The notes: a model not told the origin generated them from the letters alone. A DNA stretch of 64,000 nucleotides from Rhipicephalus microplus (GCF_043290135.1 NC_134700.1:163270053-163334052), one strand, 5' to 3'; counted from the stretch's first letter, positions 20,285 through 30,992 are shown. A program made the numbers and translations.

Positions 20285-20880
20285 TCAATAGTTCGACACC
20301 CATAAGGCCGATCGCCTATCACTGATCGACAGAACACAATGTGGAATGAGCACATTTTTCTTGGCGCAATTGAGAGGAATGGGCTCCACAAGAACATCAA
20401 ACTTTCCGGCGTCCGAGGCAGAGGCTTCAACGCGTACGGTCTTCATCGAGTTGGGCGGCAAGACAACATCCTCAATGATGGTGATAGATCCTTGACAGCA
20501 CCTAGAATCGTCAGTAAATGCCGATAGCATAATCTCGCCAGCACTGCAATCTACAGTAGCCCCGCACTCGCGAAAAATCGATGCCCAAGATGATGTCATG
20601 GGTGGAGCTGGTCAGGACGGCGAATTCAGCCTCGAAGACCTTGCCATCCAAAGTGACACTAACAACACACACACCGATCGGGCACAATGTCTCCCCGCTC
20701 ACTGCACGAAATGATGCACAACTGTCCCAGTGAAACATCACTTGATGTCCTTTGACGTTAAGACTCCTTTGACGTTCTTTGACGTTAATTTGAAGTTAAG
20801 ACTCATCACTGAAACAGTATCTATCAAAGCCATCGTAGGGAAGTCCATCAATAAGCACGGGGACCCCATTTTGAGTCATA
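20285..20880 (-). pseudogene. Gypsy pol: aspartic protease with altered active site
   Basis: The expected start, VPVLIDGLPTMALIDT, is seen near 20830-20870, but the residues after Asp-Thr read VSVMS: the Gly-Ala of the usual DTGA active site is missing, as if a short in-frame deletion removed it. Just after it, near-identical ACGTCAAAG steps (20757-20800) look like a small local duplication. The second half keeps the flap-like and C-terminal HDIILGIDF motif. It would process Gag-Pol; this copy could not. Confidence 0.7.
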
Positions 20881-21027
20881 ACGGGTGGAGGCATAGGCGG
20901 TCGTAGTGACAAATGTTCGGCGACCTCACCTCCATTGGCCGCACCACCTAGTTTCCCGGAGGCGGGGAGGTGACGCGTCGACCAGGAGATGGGGAACGGA
21001 ACCGGCGTGTTGTGGGGGCGTCAAGCT

Positions 21028-22193
21028 TCACACGGAGGAAGGCGAGTCGTTGCGTAAATTCCGGTGGAAATTGCGTCCTAAATGTGTATCACTGTGGGTC
21101 GTTTGCTGGAAGCCGTCCCCAACGTACGCGTCCCGCATTGAACGCATACCACCGCGCCAGCGGTTTTGTCGAGAAGAAGCTGATGGTCCCTCGTAGTAGC
21201 GTTGCTGCGGGCGACGCCTTTGGCCACAGAATCGAGCCACATGTCCACGGAAACTGCAGTTATAGCAGACAGGGGCCTCATGCACGTCGCCAAACCTTCC
21301 ACGAGGCGCCATGTGCCCATGATCGTCCCACGAAGACGCCATTGTAGGTGGTTGGCGGGATGCGTTCTGGAAACCACGGCGATGATGTAAGTTGTCGGTT
21401 GGGGGCTCTGGTGCTCTTGATTGGGGCACATCATATAGCATAGTATCAACGGCAGCACAGATTGCGTCGTATGGCGGGGAGGTGCTGATAGCAGGTGCTC
21501 TCGGCGGGTTGACAGCATCACGTCGTCCAAGTTCTTCGCGTGCGATTTGCCTGATCATTGAGGCAAGATCACAGGGGAATGTTGGAGGGACGTTGACACT
21601 TCCAACGGTGGTGACGTTGGCAAGTCTACCAAATTCGGGAGTGATGCGCCTAGCCTTCAGTGTCTCAAAAGTGCGGCAGTGTTGTATTACGTCCGCTACA
21701 GACGCCAAGGTGTCCTTGCCGATGAGGAAATTGTAGACATCCTCAGCAACCCCTTTGAGAAGATGCCCTACCTTGTCATCTTCTTTCATGCGTGGGTCTA
21801 CAGACTTGCACAATTTCAGGATCTCTTCAATGTACGTTGTGCATGTTTCACCAGGGACTTGAGCACGCTGCATCATAGTTTGCTCAGCGCGCTTCTTCTT
21901 CATCAATAGGTCCCCGAAGCAGCTCGCTATTTCTTTCTCAAACGCTTCCAGGTCGTTATTGTTTCTTCGTGGCTTTCAAACCACACCAAAGCCATCCCTT
22001 GAAGAAACAATCCGACGTTGGACAACCGGGAGGCCGCATCCCAACAGTTGTATTTACTCACACGGTTGAAGTGTTTCAGCCATTCGTCGACGTCTTCTCC
22101 GACCCTCCCTGAGAAGCTTCGTGGTACCATGTGCCGGGGCCACGCAGCGCCAGACGAAGAGTGCGTGGTGTCGCCGTCAGCAATCGGATCCAT
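21028..22193 (-). pseudogene. Gypsy gag with one CCHC knuckle
   Basis: ATG at 22193. The first 88 codons contain the capsid-like MVPRSFSGRVGEDVDEWLKHF and GLFLQGMALVWFES; a frameshift near 21915 leads into a 290-codon frame with TCTTYIEEILKLCKSVDP, a linker and the knuckle CYNCSFRGHVARFC, then an Arg/Gln/Gly-rich tail. It packages element RNA. The frame ends about 150 bp before the protease, so gag and pol were probably separate or frameshift-linked. Confidence 0.85.
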
Positions 22194-22305
22194 AGAGAGC
22201 GGTGGTAGACCAGCCAGTCGGCGGCTTCAGCGTAGTTCTTGAGGTAGCGCTTCCGTGATCGTTGGCCTTGGATCGCTCCACTGTACCCAGCACCTCCACC
22301 AATCT

Positions 22306-22431
22306 TGTTACGGTGCGATGGATGCCTTTATTTACAGGAGATGATCAATGCGAGAGTCCAGGGATCTGGCCGATCACCGCTCGTGCCAACCTCGTTCTTC
22401 TCTTCTTCCACGCGCATCCTCAGTATCGTAG

Positions 22432-22433
<2 letters not shown>
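22306..22433 (-). repeat. Gypsy 5' LTR
   Basis: 128 bp, differing from the 3' LTR at three positions by eye. On the minus strand it is followed by AGAT and TGGTGGAGGTGCTGGG, a candidate primer-binding site; I could not assign the tRNA. Confidence 0.9.

Positions 22434-22479
<46 letters not shown>
22434..22479. repeat. (TA)n microsatellite, right part
   Basis: A TA run bordering the Gypsy 5' LTR, continuous with 17208-17276 if the element is removed. On its other side it is the tail of a minus-strand SINE. Confidence 0.95.
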
Positions 22480-22482
<3 letters not shown>

Positions 22483-23115
22483 TGAGATTTAACAGGCAAC
22501 ATAGTCAATGAATGTATAGGGGAATTTATTACACCCAATTGTATTGTGAATGTGAAAAATAAAAGTGGGTTAAAAGATCACTAGCTTAGAGCAGGAACCG
22601 AATTTGCGACCTTCGAATAACGCGTTCAATGCTCTACGACGGAGTACCATGGCGGCTGTCCCCCCTCCCCCACCACTTTATTAGGTTTATTTACGAATTT
22701 AAACGTGGGAGTGTCAGTTAGCGCCATTTGTAGCCAAGGCGGCGAGTGTGGCACACTCTTTGTGAGCTTGTTTGGCGTCACGTAGCACGTGAACTCATTA
22801 CTAGCTGGCGGCTGACCAATAGACCCTCGTATACAACCTGAGGCGCCAAGTCTGCCATTACGAGACCCTCGTTAATGATTATGGGATAGAAGTGCATACT
22901 TAAGGGCTCGTTTTTTATGTTTTGACACTATAATATTGAGATTTAGCAGACAATATTGCCAAGAAATGTATAGGGGAAGTTATTAGACCCAATTGTAATG
23001 TAAGTGTGAAGAAAGAAAAGTGGGTGAAAAGATAACTTGCCGTGAGCCGGAACCGAACCTGCAACCTTCGATTAACGCGTTCGATGATCTACCATTAAGT
23101 GGCTGGGGAATAGCC
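22480..23115 (-). mobile_element. Composite SINE-linker-SINE block, minus copy
   Basis: Two minus-strand SINE copies (about 22480-22650 and 22925-23115) flank a shared linker (about 22650-22925). The first copy has a good tRNA-like head: GGTACTCCGTCGTAGAGC as A box, ACGCGTTATTCGAAGG, and AAATTCGGTTCC as B box. The linker repeats that of 7600-7796 (TAACGAGGGTCTCGTA, CACGTGCTACGTGACGC, TGGCGCTAACTGACACTCC). The order of parts is the same as at 7431-8050. Confidence 0.75.
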
Positions 23116-23161
23116 GCCGTGGTAGCCACGTTTTCCTAACATGACAAGGTGCTGCCACCTT

Positions 23162-23330
23162 CTTGGAGATATACAAAAATATGGCGTTCATAACTGTCCA
23201 CGCACGCTGCGCGCTTGCTATAACGGAAGTCGTTTCGCTTTCTGAGATTACCGCCAGAAGGCGCTCATGTCTGAATGATTGATTGGTTTTGAACTGAGAG
23301 GTGTGCATGAAGTCGGAGCTGCAATCAGGA
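23162..23330. repeat. Degenerate dispersed repeat (pair with 46590)
   Basis: GTTTCGCTTTCTGAGATTACC and AGGCGCTCATGTCTG correspond to GTTTCGTTTTCCAAGATAACT and GTAGCGCTCATGTCTC at 46620-46660, in the same order and spacing. The flanks do not align well by eye. It is an old dispersed repeat of unknown class. Confidence 0.45.
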
Positions 23331-23342
23331 ATGGATGTAAAT

Positions 23343-23880
23343 TAAAAAACTTTGGGACGGCTCGCATTGGGCGTTCAAGGCAAGACGAATGAGGCTGTAA
23401 AGGTGGATATGGGATGCACAGGCTTTGAAATAATAGAAGCTTATCGCAAAATCAGATTTGAAGAGATGCTTAGAAAAATAACGAGAGTACATGGGCAGGG
23501 AAGGTGTTCAGGTATTTGTATAGGAAGGGCGGGGACACTAATTTGAGAAAGAGAACTAGGAGGCTCACCTGTAAACGTATGGCAGGAAGCGTGGGTGACA
23601 TAGCAACAAGGAGCGAAAAGCCAGAGATGTGGAGAGGATTTATTGTATAAGAAGGATGAAATAAAAGCTGGCTCTCAGTAACTACAGAAAGGGCAAAAAC
23701 AAAATTACGAGGGAGAGCTTTTATGATAATTCAAGGGAAAGCGCTTTCCTGTTCGAAGCGAGGTCGGGTTGCCTTAGAACGCGTAGTCGTAAAGCGAGAC
23801 TCATTAAAGAAAAAGAACAATGTACATGTTGCAGGGGAGTTAAGGAAACGATGGAACACATTTTGATTGAATGCGGTTAA
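23343..23880 (+). pseudogene. LINE fragment, C-terminal part of ORF2
   Basis: Translation gives LALGVQGKTNEAVKVDMGC, SFEE-type KIRFEEMLRKITRV, then in another frame MAGSVGDIA and EKPEMWRGF, and finally EQCTCC with ETMEHILIEC, the Cys-Cys-His-Cys cluster seen at the end of many LINE ORF2 proteins. Several frameshifts and stops interrupt it. It is the downstream end of an ORF2; the clade was not determined. Confidence 0.55.
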
Positions 23881-24829
23881 AAGACGCAATACTGTCTAGA
23901 GAAAAACGCAAATACTGTTATGCATGCGTTACATACATCACCGAATTTGCTTCGTTTCTACATAGAGCTTCTCGACTAAGCACTGAAAATTGTGCGCCCC
24001 TACCGGTGAAGAAGATTTTCTTTTTGTTTGGCAGCAAAGGTTCCTGTAAGAAGCTCTGGCCGGACCTTGACTTATATACAGACGCGAGCAAACGTGCATG
24101 ACGTTTGGTCGGCCGGGGAATCTCTGAACCGTGCAGCATGGAGTCCAGGTAATGCGGGCAACAATATACCATTGTTGTGTTTTAATCAGCAGCAGCGCGC
24201 TTACGGCGTTTGTTTCAACGTCTACCTTTGCAACAAAGAGAAGAGAGTGAGCGTATGAGCCATCACCACGCACGTCTGCACATGCCTCTCTGGCCACTCG
24301 TGCCACAGTCGGTGCTTGCGGCGGACTCACAGATAGCCATGACCTGAGACAAATGTGCCTGGCTCGTATGCGTGTGAATGCGTGATAAGTGGCTTACCGT
24401 ATGCAATTATCGCCACAATCTGTTTATTCGCGCATCCATTAACTATACGATCCTATAGTTTTCTATTTCGCACACCATTCTCGTCGTTGACAGCCTGAGG
24501 TACGCGACTACGCTGACAATGTTAGTTAATGCTAAAAACGATTGTCTCGCATAGCGGAGCACCTCAGGATAAGCACAGAGGTTGTGCTGGGTTATGCCTT
24601 CTACGCCACGCGGCCGCCGCCAGAGACGTGGCAGCAGCCGAGCGCGGAAAGCATTCATGACGCTCGCGCTGCCAACCTCGCATCAGAGAAGACTATGTTG
24701 CGGCGCGCGAAGCGATGCGCAACTTCGCTGCGGTATCGTCCAGCTTTTCAGAAAGGCGACAACGAAGTGAAAGCAGTACAAGCGCCGCTGCGTTTTAAGC
24801 GCGACCCAATCGTATGCACCGGATGCAGC
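23881..24829. other. No gene recognised
   Basis: Short frames only. The stretch 24590-24740 is CpG-rich; a plus frame from 24542 (about 106 codons) crosses it but matches nothing I know, and codon content follows base composition. Confidence 0.45.
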
Positions 24830-25440
24830 AAGTTAGACGCGTATTGCACGAGACAAATCTGACAGAGAGCACACATCCTGAAGGACGCGAACATCAAGGC
24901 ATCACAGTTTTTCCGAAAAACAATATATAATGTGAAGTTGTAAGAGAATCGAGCGATGGTCAGAGAAGTGCACATGAGAAGTTGGGATGGGCAGAACTCG
25001 TAAATCAGTGACGAACACACATAAAACACGTGGAAATGTACGCCTGGTCTAGTCTGCTGAAGAAAAATCCACGTTGCCGTAACTAAACAAAGTTATTACC
25101 GTGTACGACACTGTGCGCATCCTGTAATGAAAAGTGCTGGACAAGGCGTTGCAGCTCCCGTGAATTCTAAGCAGACCAACGACAGCCAGGACCATGCACA
25201 TTGCTTCGCGTATTTAACACACAAAGGAAATCGCCAATTAGAATAACATGACGACCTTCGAGAAAAAATATAGCCAGGTTTTGAAAGAAATTATTAGAAT
25301 GTACAGCTTGCGCTGGCTTATACACACGATATACTTTTATTATAACAGAAAAGTAAATGCAGCCTAAGGCCAGAACCCTACGCGAGCCATCATAGAAAAA
25401 CACAGTTAACCCTCAATAAAGCCCAGTTAAATATATTAAT
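24830..25440 (-). pseudogene. LINE endonuclease fragment
   Basis: The minus frame 25167-25403 reads RRVLALGCIYFSVI, PAQAVHSNNFFQNLA and HVILIGDFLCVLNTRS, which follows the middle of an APE-type LINE endonuclease (GDFNCVL expected; the catalytic Asn is Leu here). Further on, broken frames give RLDQAYIS and a LLMCTSLT-DHRS end resembling the SDHR motif. The wording resembles L1/Tx1-type endonucleases more than the I-type ones elsewhere in the window. No RT follows. Confidence 0.5.
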
Positions 25441-26151
25441 TCCTACAGTCATAATTTGAGATGGACTGAAAAACTTTAACAATGTAGGTTGAACTTTGAT
25501 TTAAAAGCCAGCACTTATAATAGCGAAAATAAACTAGTTTCTTGCAGACACAAAACACCACAACTCGCCGCACGGACTACACTTATCACCTTGGTCTGCT
25601 TTGCCGTACGGCAGAAACCTTGAATGTTTGATGAAATAATGTTCAGTAAAGTAGCCATTATGATTAGAAAAGACTAAGCTGGATAATTGTCGATTCAAAG
25701 TACTTAAAGAAGCGGGATCTGGTGCCCCGCGATTGGCTCAGTCACTTCTTACGACCAGGCAACTCACCGGAAGAACGGGGCTTCCAGGACTGCGTTGAAG
25801 TCCGAGGGGGACGCCTGTTTTTGCTGGGAGCCTCTGAGTCACTGCTGGATACTTAGTGGCACTTGGTGCCGGGGCTCGTCAGATAAGACGCTACGAACGC
25901 GTATATACTGTGTCTCGGATGATGATAGAAAAGATGGAACTGACGTAAGCACAGATAATCAACGCCCCAAATCAGATCGTGAACCGTAAACTAATAACAC
26001 AACCAACGGTCAAGCTCATTGTGTGTTTATAAAAACTGGGTAACGATTTAGAGTACTGAGTACCCTGCTATGGGGAACGTTAAACCATCCCGTGGGCCTT
26101 AAACTCGATGATGCCGTGTAAGATAGTAAAAGACTGTGAGTTAGGAGAAAA
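25441..26151. other. No gene recognised
   Basis: Possibly the decayed upstream part of the adjoining LINE fragment: a minus reading near 25560-25620 gives a weak CxxC pair, but frames are too broken to call. Confidence 0.4.
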
Positions 26152-26945
26152 AATCACAGCATAATCAAGGAGTGCATAATGATGAGTGGGGCGAAGCATC
26201 CGTCAGTCCGTCTGCGCTGCCGTCCGTCTGTACACCCATCCGCCTGTCTGTGCGGCCATCTGTTCGTCCGTCCGCGCGTTTTTCCGTGCATGCATCCGTT
26301 CGTACGTGCACCTGTCTGCCCCTCCGTCCGTGCATCTGTCCATCCGTACGTCCATCTAGTGAACACTCCAAGTACCGCCATCTCGCATCTTCTCGTCATA
26401 TATTCATCCTACAGAAATACCGCCTTCCAGCGGACATTCCAAGGACTTAACGAGAGGTGGCACGGATAACTAGAGGAGCTGCATGCGTGAACTTTCTTAA
26501 GGCCTGCGCTTCGTGTGTAGCTCCCACCTTTCACCACCGCCATGGCACTTCTGCCAAATCCTCGCTAAACCTTGCTAAAACCAAAAAGGCTACGCTTAGC
26601 GAGCTTAACCTGGCAACCCTTTCTGGTCACATAGTGCTCAAAGTGCGTCCTTCTGATACTGGTTTTTTTTAGTAAGCATCAAATTTAAGGCAAAATTTAT
26701 TGAGCAATAAGTCACCGGTAGTTGTCTCTATAATTTATTTATACAGAAACAACTATCTTTTTTATTTGTGATTAACGGGCGCGGGTTTCCTACTCAATTC
26801 GAATGAGTGCGCGCGTGCCACTCCTCTAGCCTGGTTATGGAGATGGCTACTTACTATCGCTCCTATTACGACGCATTACTGCTGCTACTAAACACATCGT
26901 GGATGCACGACCCTCGGCTCAAGGAGCTTCGCCCCTAGCCGTGGT
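26152..26945 (+). repeat. CCGTC-rich repeat element with inverted ends
   Basis: Begins TCACAGCATAATCAAGGAG and ATGATGAGTGGGGCGAAGC, runs into an imperfect (CCGTCYGT)n tract to about 26355, and ends near GAGCTTCGCCCCTAG (26924-26938), whose inverse matches GGGGCGAAGC. The left 40 bp resembles both ends of the short element at 62860-63001. It is a candidate non-autonomous DNA transposon relative; the right boundary is uncertain. Confidence 0.5.
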
Positions 26946-28913
26946 TAAGAACTTAGAGTTCTAGGTGCTCTAATATGGGAGAGCATGAAGCCGACCTGGT
27001 GGCCTCACACTTGAGAAGTCCGAGCTGACAAGAATTATGGCATGAACGAGTTCACGGCGTTGGTTTGTTTAGAAAAAGTTGTTAACGATTCAGAGTACTT
27101 GATACTCTACTAAGGGAGCCGTCCCGTTTACCACTGTACCAGGTCTAGACCCACTTCTGATGAAGGCAAATGTATAGGTACACCTAAATGGAGTGACTAT
27201 GACAAGCCTCCTTGCTCCACCTAGTCATAATGCAAAGTTCTGCTGCCTATCACAATATCTTTATTCATGAGCAAGGTAACGAGAATGGCACAAAAGCGAA
27301 ATTTATTTTTCATTTCATCTTTTAAGAAAACGACTTGAAAGTAATGAAATGCCAGTAAAAGTGCAATTTAAGTGTTGTTACGAGTTCCTCACCAACTAAT
27401 GTAAAGGTTTAATCACAAAGTGCACTAACATCAAGCAATCAATTCATGAATGCATAACAGTTATGCATACATGTGGGGTGTCCGTGCGTCCAAGTTATAT
27501 GTATAGGCAGACCACTTAAACCTTAAATATATTGCCGTACAGTTCGCTTGCCATACCTTTCTAATAATTCTTGTGGCGTCAACCCCAATGGCATGCTTGT
27601 CTAAGAGGCAGGCCGCTTATAGCCTACATTTTCCGTCATTCATTCGCCACAAGCCAATATTCGTCGTTTTAACAAACGGACACCAGCGTAAGCTTCATTT
27701 ATGCTATATAGCATAACGTGTATAATACCGTTACTTTTGTTGAAACTGTTCTATACTGCTTTCGTTGTGCAGTAAGGTCGTTCTGTCATATAATACCCAA
27801 CTCAAAATACCGCGCATTTTTATATACAGGAGGATGTTACATTGCGAACACAGTGGCGTTTTGGCGGGAAAGGGCTCTATATAACTTACATGAGTCAAAT
27901 AAAAAAAACAGACAAATGTTGGCCACCATTCAGAAGGAAGTTGTTGTCGCTTCTTAACTTCGTTTTCGCTTTTTTCTTTAATATTTTGTTTTATTATTTT
28001 TACTATTATTTTATGCACTCAGTTTTCTCTTTCTTGCCCACTGGCAATCATTTATATCTACATGCGTACGTGATTTCTTGCATTTCACAAGGAAAGTCTT
28101 GTCTTTTTCTTGGAAAGAGCTTTATTGCATGGTGAAGTCCGTCCTTCAACAGATATGCTGCTTCCAAATCACAACAGCTGTTTGCAAGAAGTTCATCTCT
28201 GATGGGCATGTTTTAGAACTTTCCATAGCATAAGTGACCATCAGTGGTAACAATAAAACGTACTGTGACACATGCATCAAAGCTGATAACTTTCACCTGT
28301 GATCATATACCGGCGACGGCCGATGACTGTCATCGGTGACATCGGTGTACAGCCTGTATTCATTTTACTCTGCCTATATATTTCCTTGGGCCTATGGTAC
28401 CCAATAAAGTGTGTCGTATTTCAAAGCTCAGCTTTCGCCTTGTGCTTTGTCACAATCGTGTGAGCGTATGTTGTACTGTCTCACTTCAGTCATTATAAGA
28501 CCGCGTGATGAAAATGTAGAGGTCGGCTTCCTCAAGCTGAGAAGAACTTTTCAATATTTTATCCATGAAGCAAAGTATAAGGCAACAGTCAACTGCTATT
28601 CAGAAGTTTGCTGCTCTAAACTTCAAGCCCAGGCGCAAGACAGTTGATGGTATAGTACTGTAAACTTCAGCTAATAGCACGTCATGCTCAGGCACTTGCG
28701 ATAACTAAGGTACATTAGTGAGAAACCAAAATAGGATGGTGATTCACATATTATGTCACAATTCAGCCGCTATAAAATGAAAACTATGGATCATATTTTC
28801 GAAGGAAACCCTAATAGGATGCGAAGCCGCAGCTGTGCGAATTGCTTTGCCCCGGTTGAAACGGACGTCGACGCGGGTGCTGGAAGAACGGTTTGAAGCA
28901 AAACTCGGTGTTG
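26946..28913. other. No gene recognised
   Basis: AT-rich sequence without domain-bearing frames. AATAAAG at about 28402, after TATATTTCC and GGTACC, looks like a polyadenylation signal, but no coding region leads to it. A 78-codon plus frame (28411-28647) is unrecognised. Confidence 0.45.
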
Positions 28914-28931
28914 CGTTTACTCGAGTAAACG
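28914..28931. other. 18-bp perfect palindrome
   Basis: CGTTTACTCGAGTAAACG reads identically on both strands. It could bind a dimeric factor or be chance; nothing nearby decides. Confidence 0.5.
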
Positions 28932-28983
28932 TTTGTTTGAAACGCAAAGACACGGGCAACGGAACACGCTGAAGACGCGTGCG

Positions 28984-29560
28984 GTTGGCTTCCTTGTCTC
29001 ACGTCTCGTCGGTGTTACACGTGTGCCGTCTGTATTCTCGAAGGAGTTTGGCTTCCCTGGCTCGCACATCGTCGGTGTTGACGTAGCAATTCATGAACGC
29101 TATCGGCTTCCCTAACCCTAGCAACGCCGGCGACAGCCGCAAGGGTACGCCCACAATAGTGGGAAGCATGCCCCGATGGCATCCCGCCCGTCGGCGCGAT
29201 TGCGCCGCGAGCAGCGGATCACTGTCCACATTGTCAGCGCCGAAAAATTATCGAGGTGCGCGCGCGCACCGGCTCGCGGCTTCTCCCCAACAGATGGAGA
29301 GAGGTGGCACGTGTTGGATGATGCCCACGTGATGAGTGGGCGCGAACGCTGCGAGCGGTGGAGCGATTGAAGCTAGAGAGAGCTGACACGCGGCGAGCGT
29401 GTGGCCGGCGAGAGAGAGAGACGTCAGCGCGCACTGCTAGGTGGGCGGGAGCTACTTGGCACCGCTCCAACACCTGCGGCGAGGGGAGCAGTGTGGATGG
29501 AGGGAAAGCGCTACACAGGCGCTGCTTTGCATCTAAAACTCCGAGAGACAGAAGCCTACC
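28984..29560. other. CpG-rich patch with short local repeats
   Basis: Starts with two-and-a-half imperfect copies of a ~62-bp unit (TTGGCTTCCTTGTCTCACG, TTGGCTTCCCTGGCTCGCA, TCGGCTTCCCTAACC at 28986, 29050 and 29103). The rest is GC- and CpG-rich with frames open on both strands (about 110 codons minus, 79 plus), none recognised. It could be a promoter or first exon, or a GC-rich repeat; the sequence alone does not say. Confidence 0.35.
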
Positions 29561-30217
29561 TTGCACAGTATTACAGAAACCAACGTAGGTTTGAATAATG
29601 GTTTCGCAGCAGGCGTCGTCATTGCTTGTGTCTTAGGCTTTGTTTGAAATACATTTCGAGTTTTTTTCGCTTTTTATCAATTTGCTTTAAGCCACCTGAT
29701 TCAGTAGCAAAGCGTAAGAAATGCGGACTTTCAAGTGGCCAGACGAAATTTCTTGAAAGTGCGAGTCAGTCGAGCGCCGGTAAGAATTTTTCTCGGTGCA
29801 TGCACCGAATTTGAATGGCACTTTTCACACAATTAACCCTTTCATTTGGCTCAAGGTAATATAAATGTCGGCTCATAAGGGGCTGCAAGCAAACCAGGAG
29901 TCAGGCAAGATGGCTCCAGAGCACACAATCAAGAAGTCTAAAAAACTGCCTCCGAGAAGCCTATTTCAGTCTCTCGTGTGTGTGTGTGGCCGTCCTAAAT
30001 TACTTGAGGCATATCTACTCTCTTCGTCACAAGAGGCTCACAAAAAAAGAAGCTGTCTGATGGCGCTTACTCCAGATGTGAACTTAGCCAGGCTTGCATT
30101 TGCTCGAAAAAAAATGCGCTCAATTAAATACTCAGCGCACTGTTGATGGGGCTCTAAGAAACCCACCTGGATTCAAATATACGTAGACCTGCCGGGCCAA
30201 TCCCGGCCTGCCCATCA
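29561..30217. other. No gene recognised
   Basis: A 93-codon plus frame from the ATG at 29865 (MSAHKGLQANQESGK, then a Lys-rich stretch and VCVCGRPKLLEAYLL) adjoins the possible hAT remnant and could be an upstream piece of it, but I recognise no domain. Confidence 0.35.
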
Positions 30218-30480
30218 TTGAACAAGCAATTGTGGAGTGAGTGGCCAGTTTCTAGCCATCCGTTTACAGCACCAGAAAAACAGTATTTGTCTCTCGTTAC
30301 CACCTCTGTGCCTGCAACGTCTCTGACAGTTTTTTTTCTTATTCTGCCGTGTGAAATTAAGCGCGAAGCTTTTTATAAAATCTTTCCTTGTCCAAAGAAT
30401 CAAAAGATATCACCGTTACAAACGAGTATGTGCCACATAAATAGGCTAAATCCCCATCCCCTACTTGTTTGTGCTCCTCT
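30218..30480 (+). pseudogene. Possible hAT transposase C-terminal remnant
   Basis: The frame from 30218 has tryptophans (QLWSEWP), HPF, then YLSLVTTSVPATSLTVFF, which fits the hAT dimerisation region (typical pattern: W..., FP.L..LA..YL.IPATSVPSER.F). The following SPLQTSMCHINRL fits the position of LSPE.....L.FLN. The match is partial and no upstream catalytic domain was recognised. Confidence 0.35.
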
Positions 30481-30703
30481 AAAATTCAAGAAGGTGACAC
30501 TTCGCCCAACAAGAAATAGCTGTGATGTGATGGTGGTGAGCCGAAGACCACATGTACGCATGAGAGAATACTAAATGACGACAAGACCTCGAAGCTATAG
30601 AAGGTTTAGACGAAAGACGAGAGAGAAAGAGATCAAACAGGGAAACGCAAGAGAGCTTCATCTGCTACTTGTAATCGGTAGGCTACTCGAAGATACAGAG
30701 AAA

Positions 30704-30729
30704 CACACACACACACAAACACACACACA

Positions 30730-30763
<34 letters not shown>
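30704..30763. repeat. (CA)n microsatellite
   Basis: CA repeats with a few AAAC and CAGA interruptions, directly before a SINE head. Confidence 0.95.
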
Positions 30764-30764
<1 letters not shown>

Positions 30765-30992
30765 CCCCTACGTGGTGGTCTAGTGGCTAAGGTACTCGGC
30801 TGCTGACCCGCAGGTCGCGGGATCGAATCCTGGTAACGACGGGGTCATTTTCGATATAAGTGAAAATGCGTTAGGCTCGTGTGCTCAAATTTGGGTACAC
30901 GTTAAAGAAGCCCGGTTGCTAGAAATCTCCGGAGCCCTCCACTACGGCGTCTCTCACAATCATATGGTGTATTTGTGACGTTAAACCCCACA
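30764..30992 (+). mobile_element. tRNA-derived SINE, Ruka-like
   Basis: The head has an A box (TGGTCTAGTGGCTAAGG) and B box (GGATCGAATCC) at normal tRNA spacing. The body carries GTACACGTTAAAGAAGCCCGG, CTCCACTACGGCGTCTCTCA and GACGTTAAACCCCA, and ends before CA-rich sequence. The CCACTACGGCGTC...AATCAT block recurs at 59180-59205. The arrangement resembles the Ruka-type SINEs known from ixodid ticks. Pol III-transcribed, RT supplied by a LINE. Confidence 0.85.

Larger units (their letters stand above)
17277..22433 (-). mobile_element. Ty3/Gypsy-type LTR retrotransposon, frameshifted
   Basis: 5.16 kb, minus strand, with 128-bp LTRs that differ at 3 positions by eye. Order from the 5' end: LTR, gag with one CCHC knuckle, protease, RT, RNase H, integrase (HHCC, DDE, GPF-type C-terminus), polypurine tract, LTR. 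The order RT-RNase H-integrase places it in Ty3/Gypsy. At least six frameshifts break gag and pol. No env-like frame. The flanks are TA repeats on both sides, so the 4-5 bp duplication cannot be separated from the target. Confidence 0.9.

Noticed and set aside
24542..24862. 106-codon plus frame as a host gene
   Set aside because: No domain, CpG-rich composition keeps frames open, and it borders broken LINE sequence.
26154..26469. Overlapping frames of Arg/Thr/Asp-rich or Ser/Pro-rich repeats
   Set aside because: They are translations of the imperfect CCGTC repeat on both strands.
26030..27130. Direct repeats flanking the CCGTC-rich element (TAACGATT-AGAGTACT at 26040 and 27078)
   Set aside because: The two words are similar but not adjacent to the element ends, so they are not target duplications; possibly a separate old repeat.
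30764..30840. Functional tRNA gene
   Set aside because: A and B boxes are present but the acceptor stem does not close, and the sequence continues into a SINE body.
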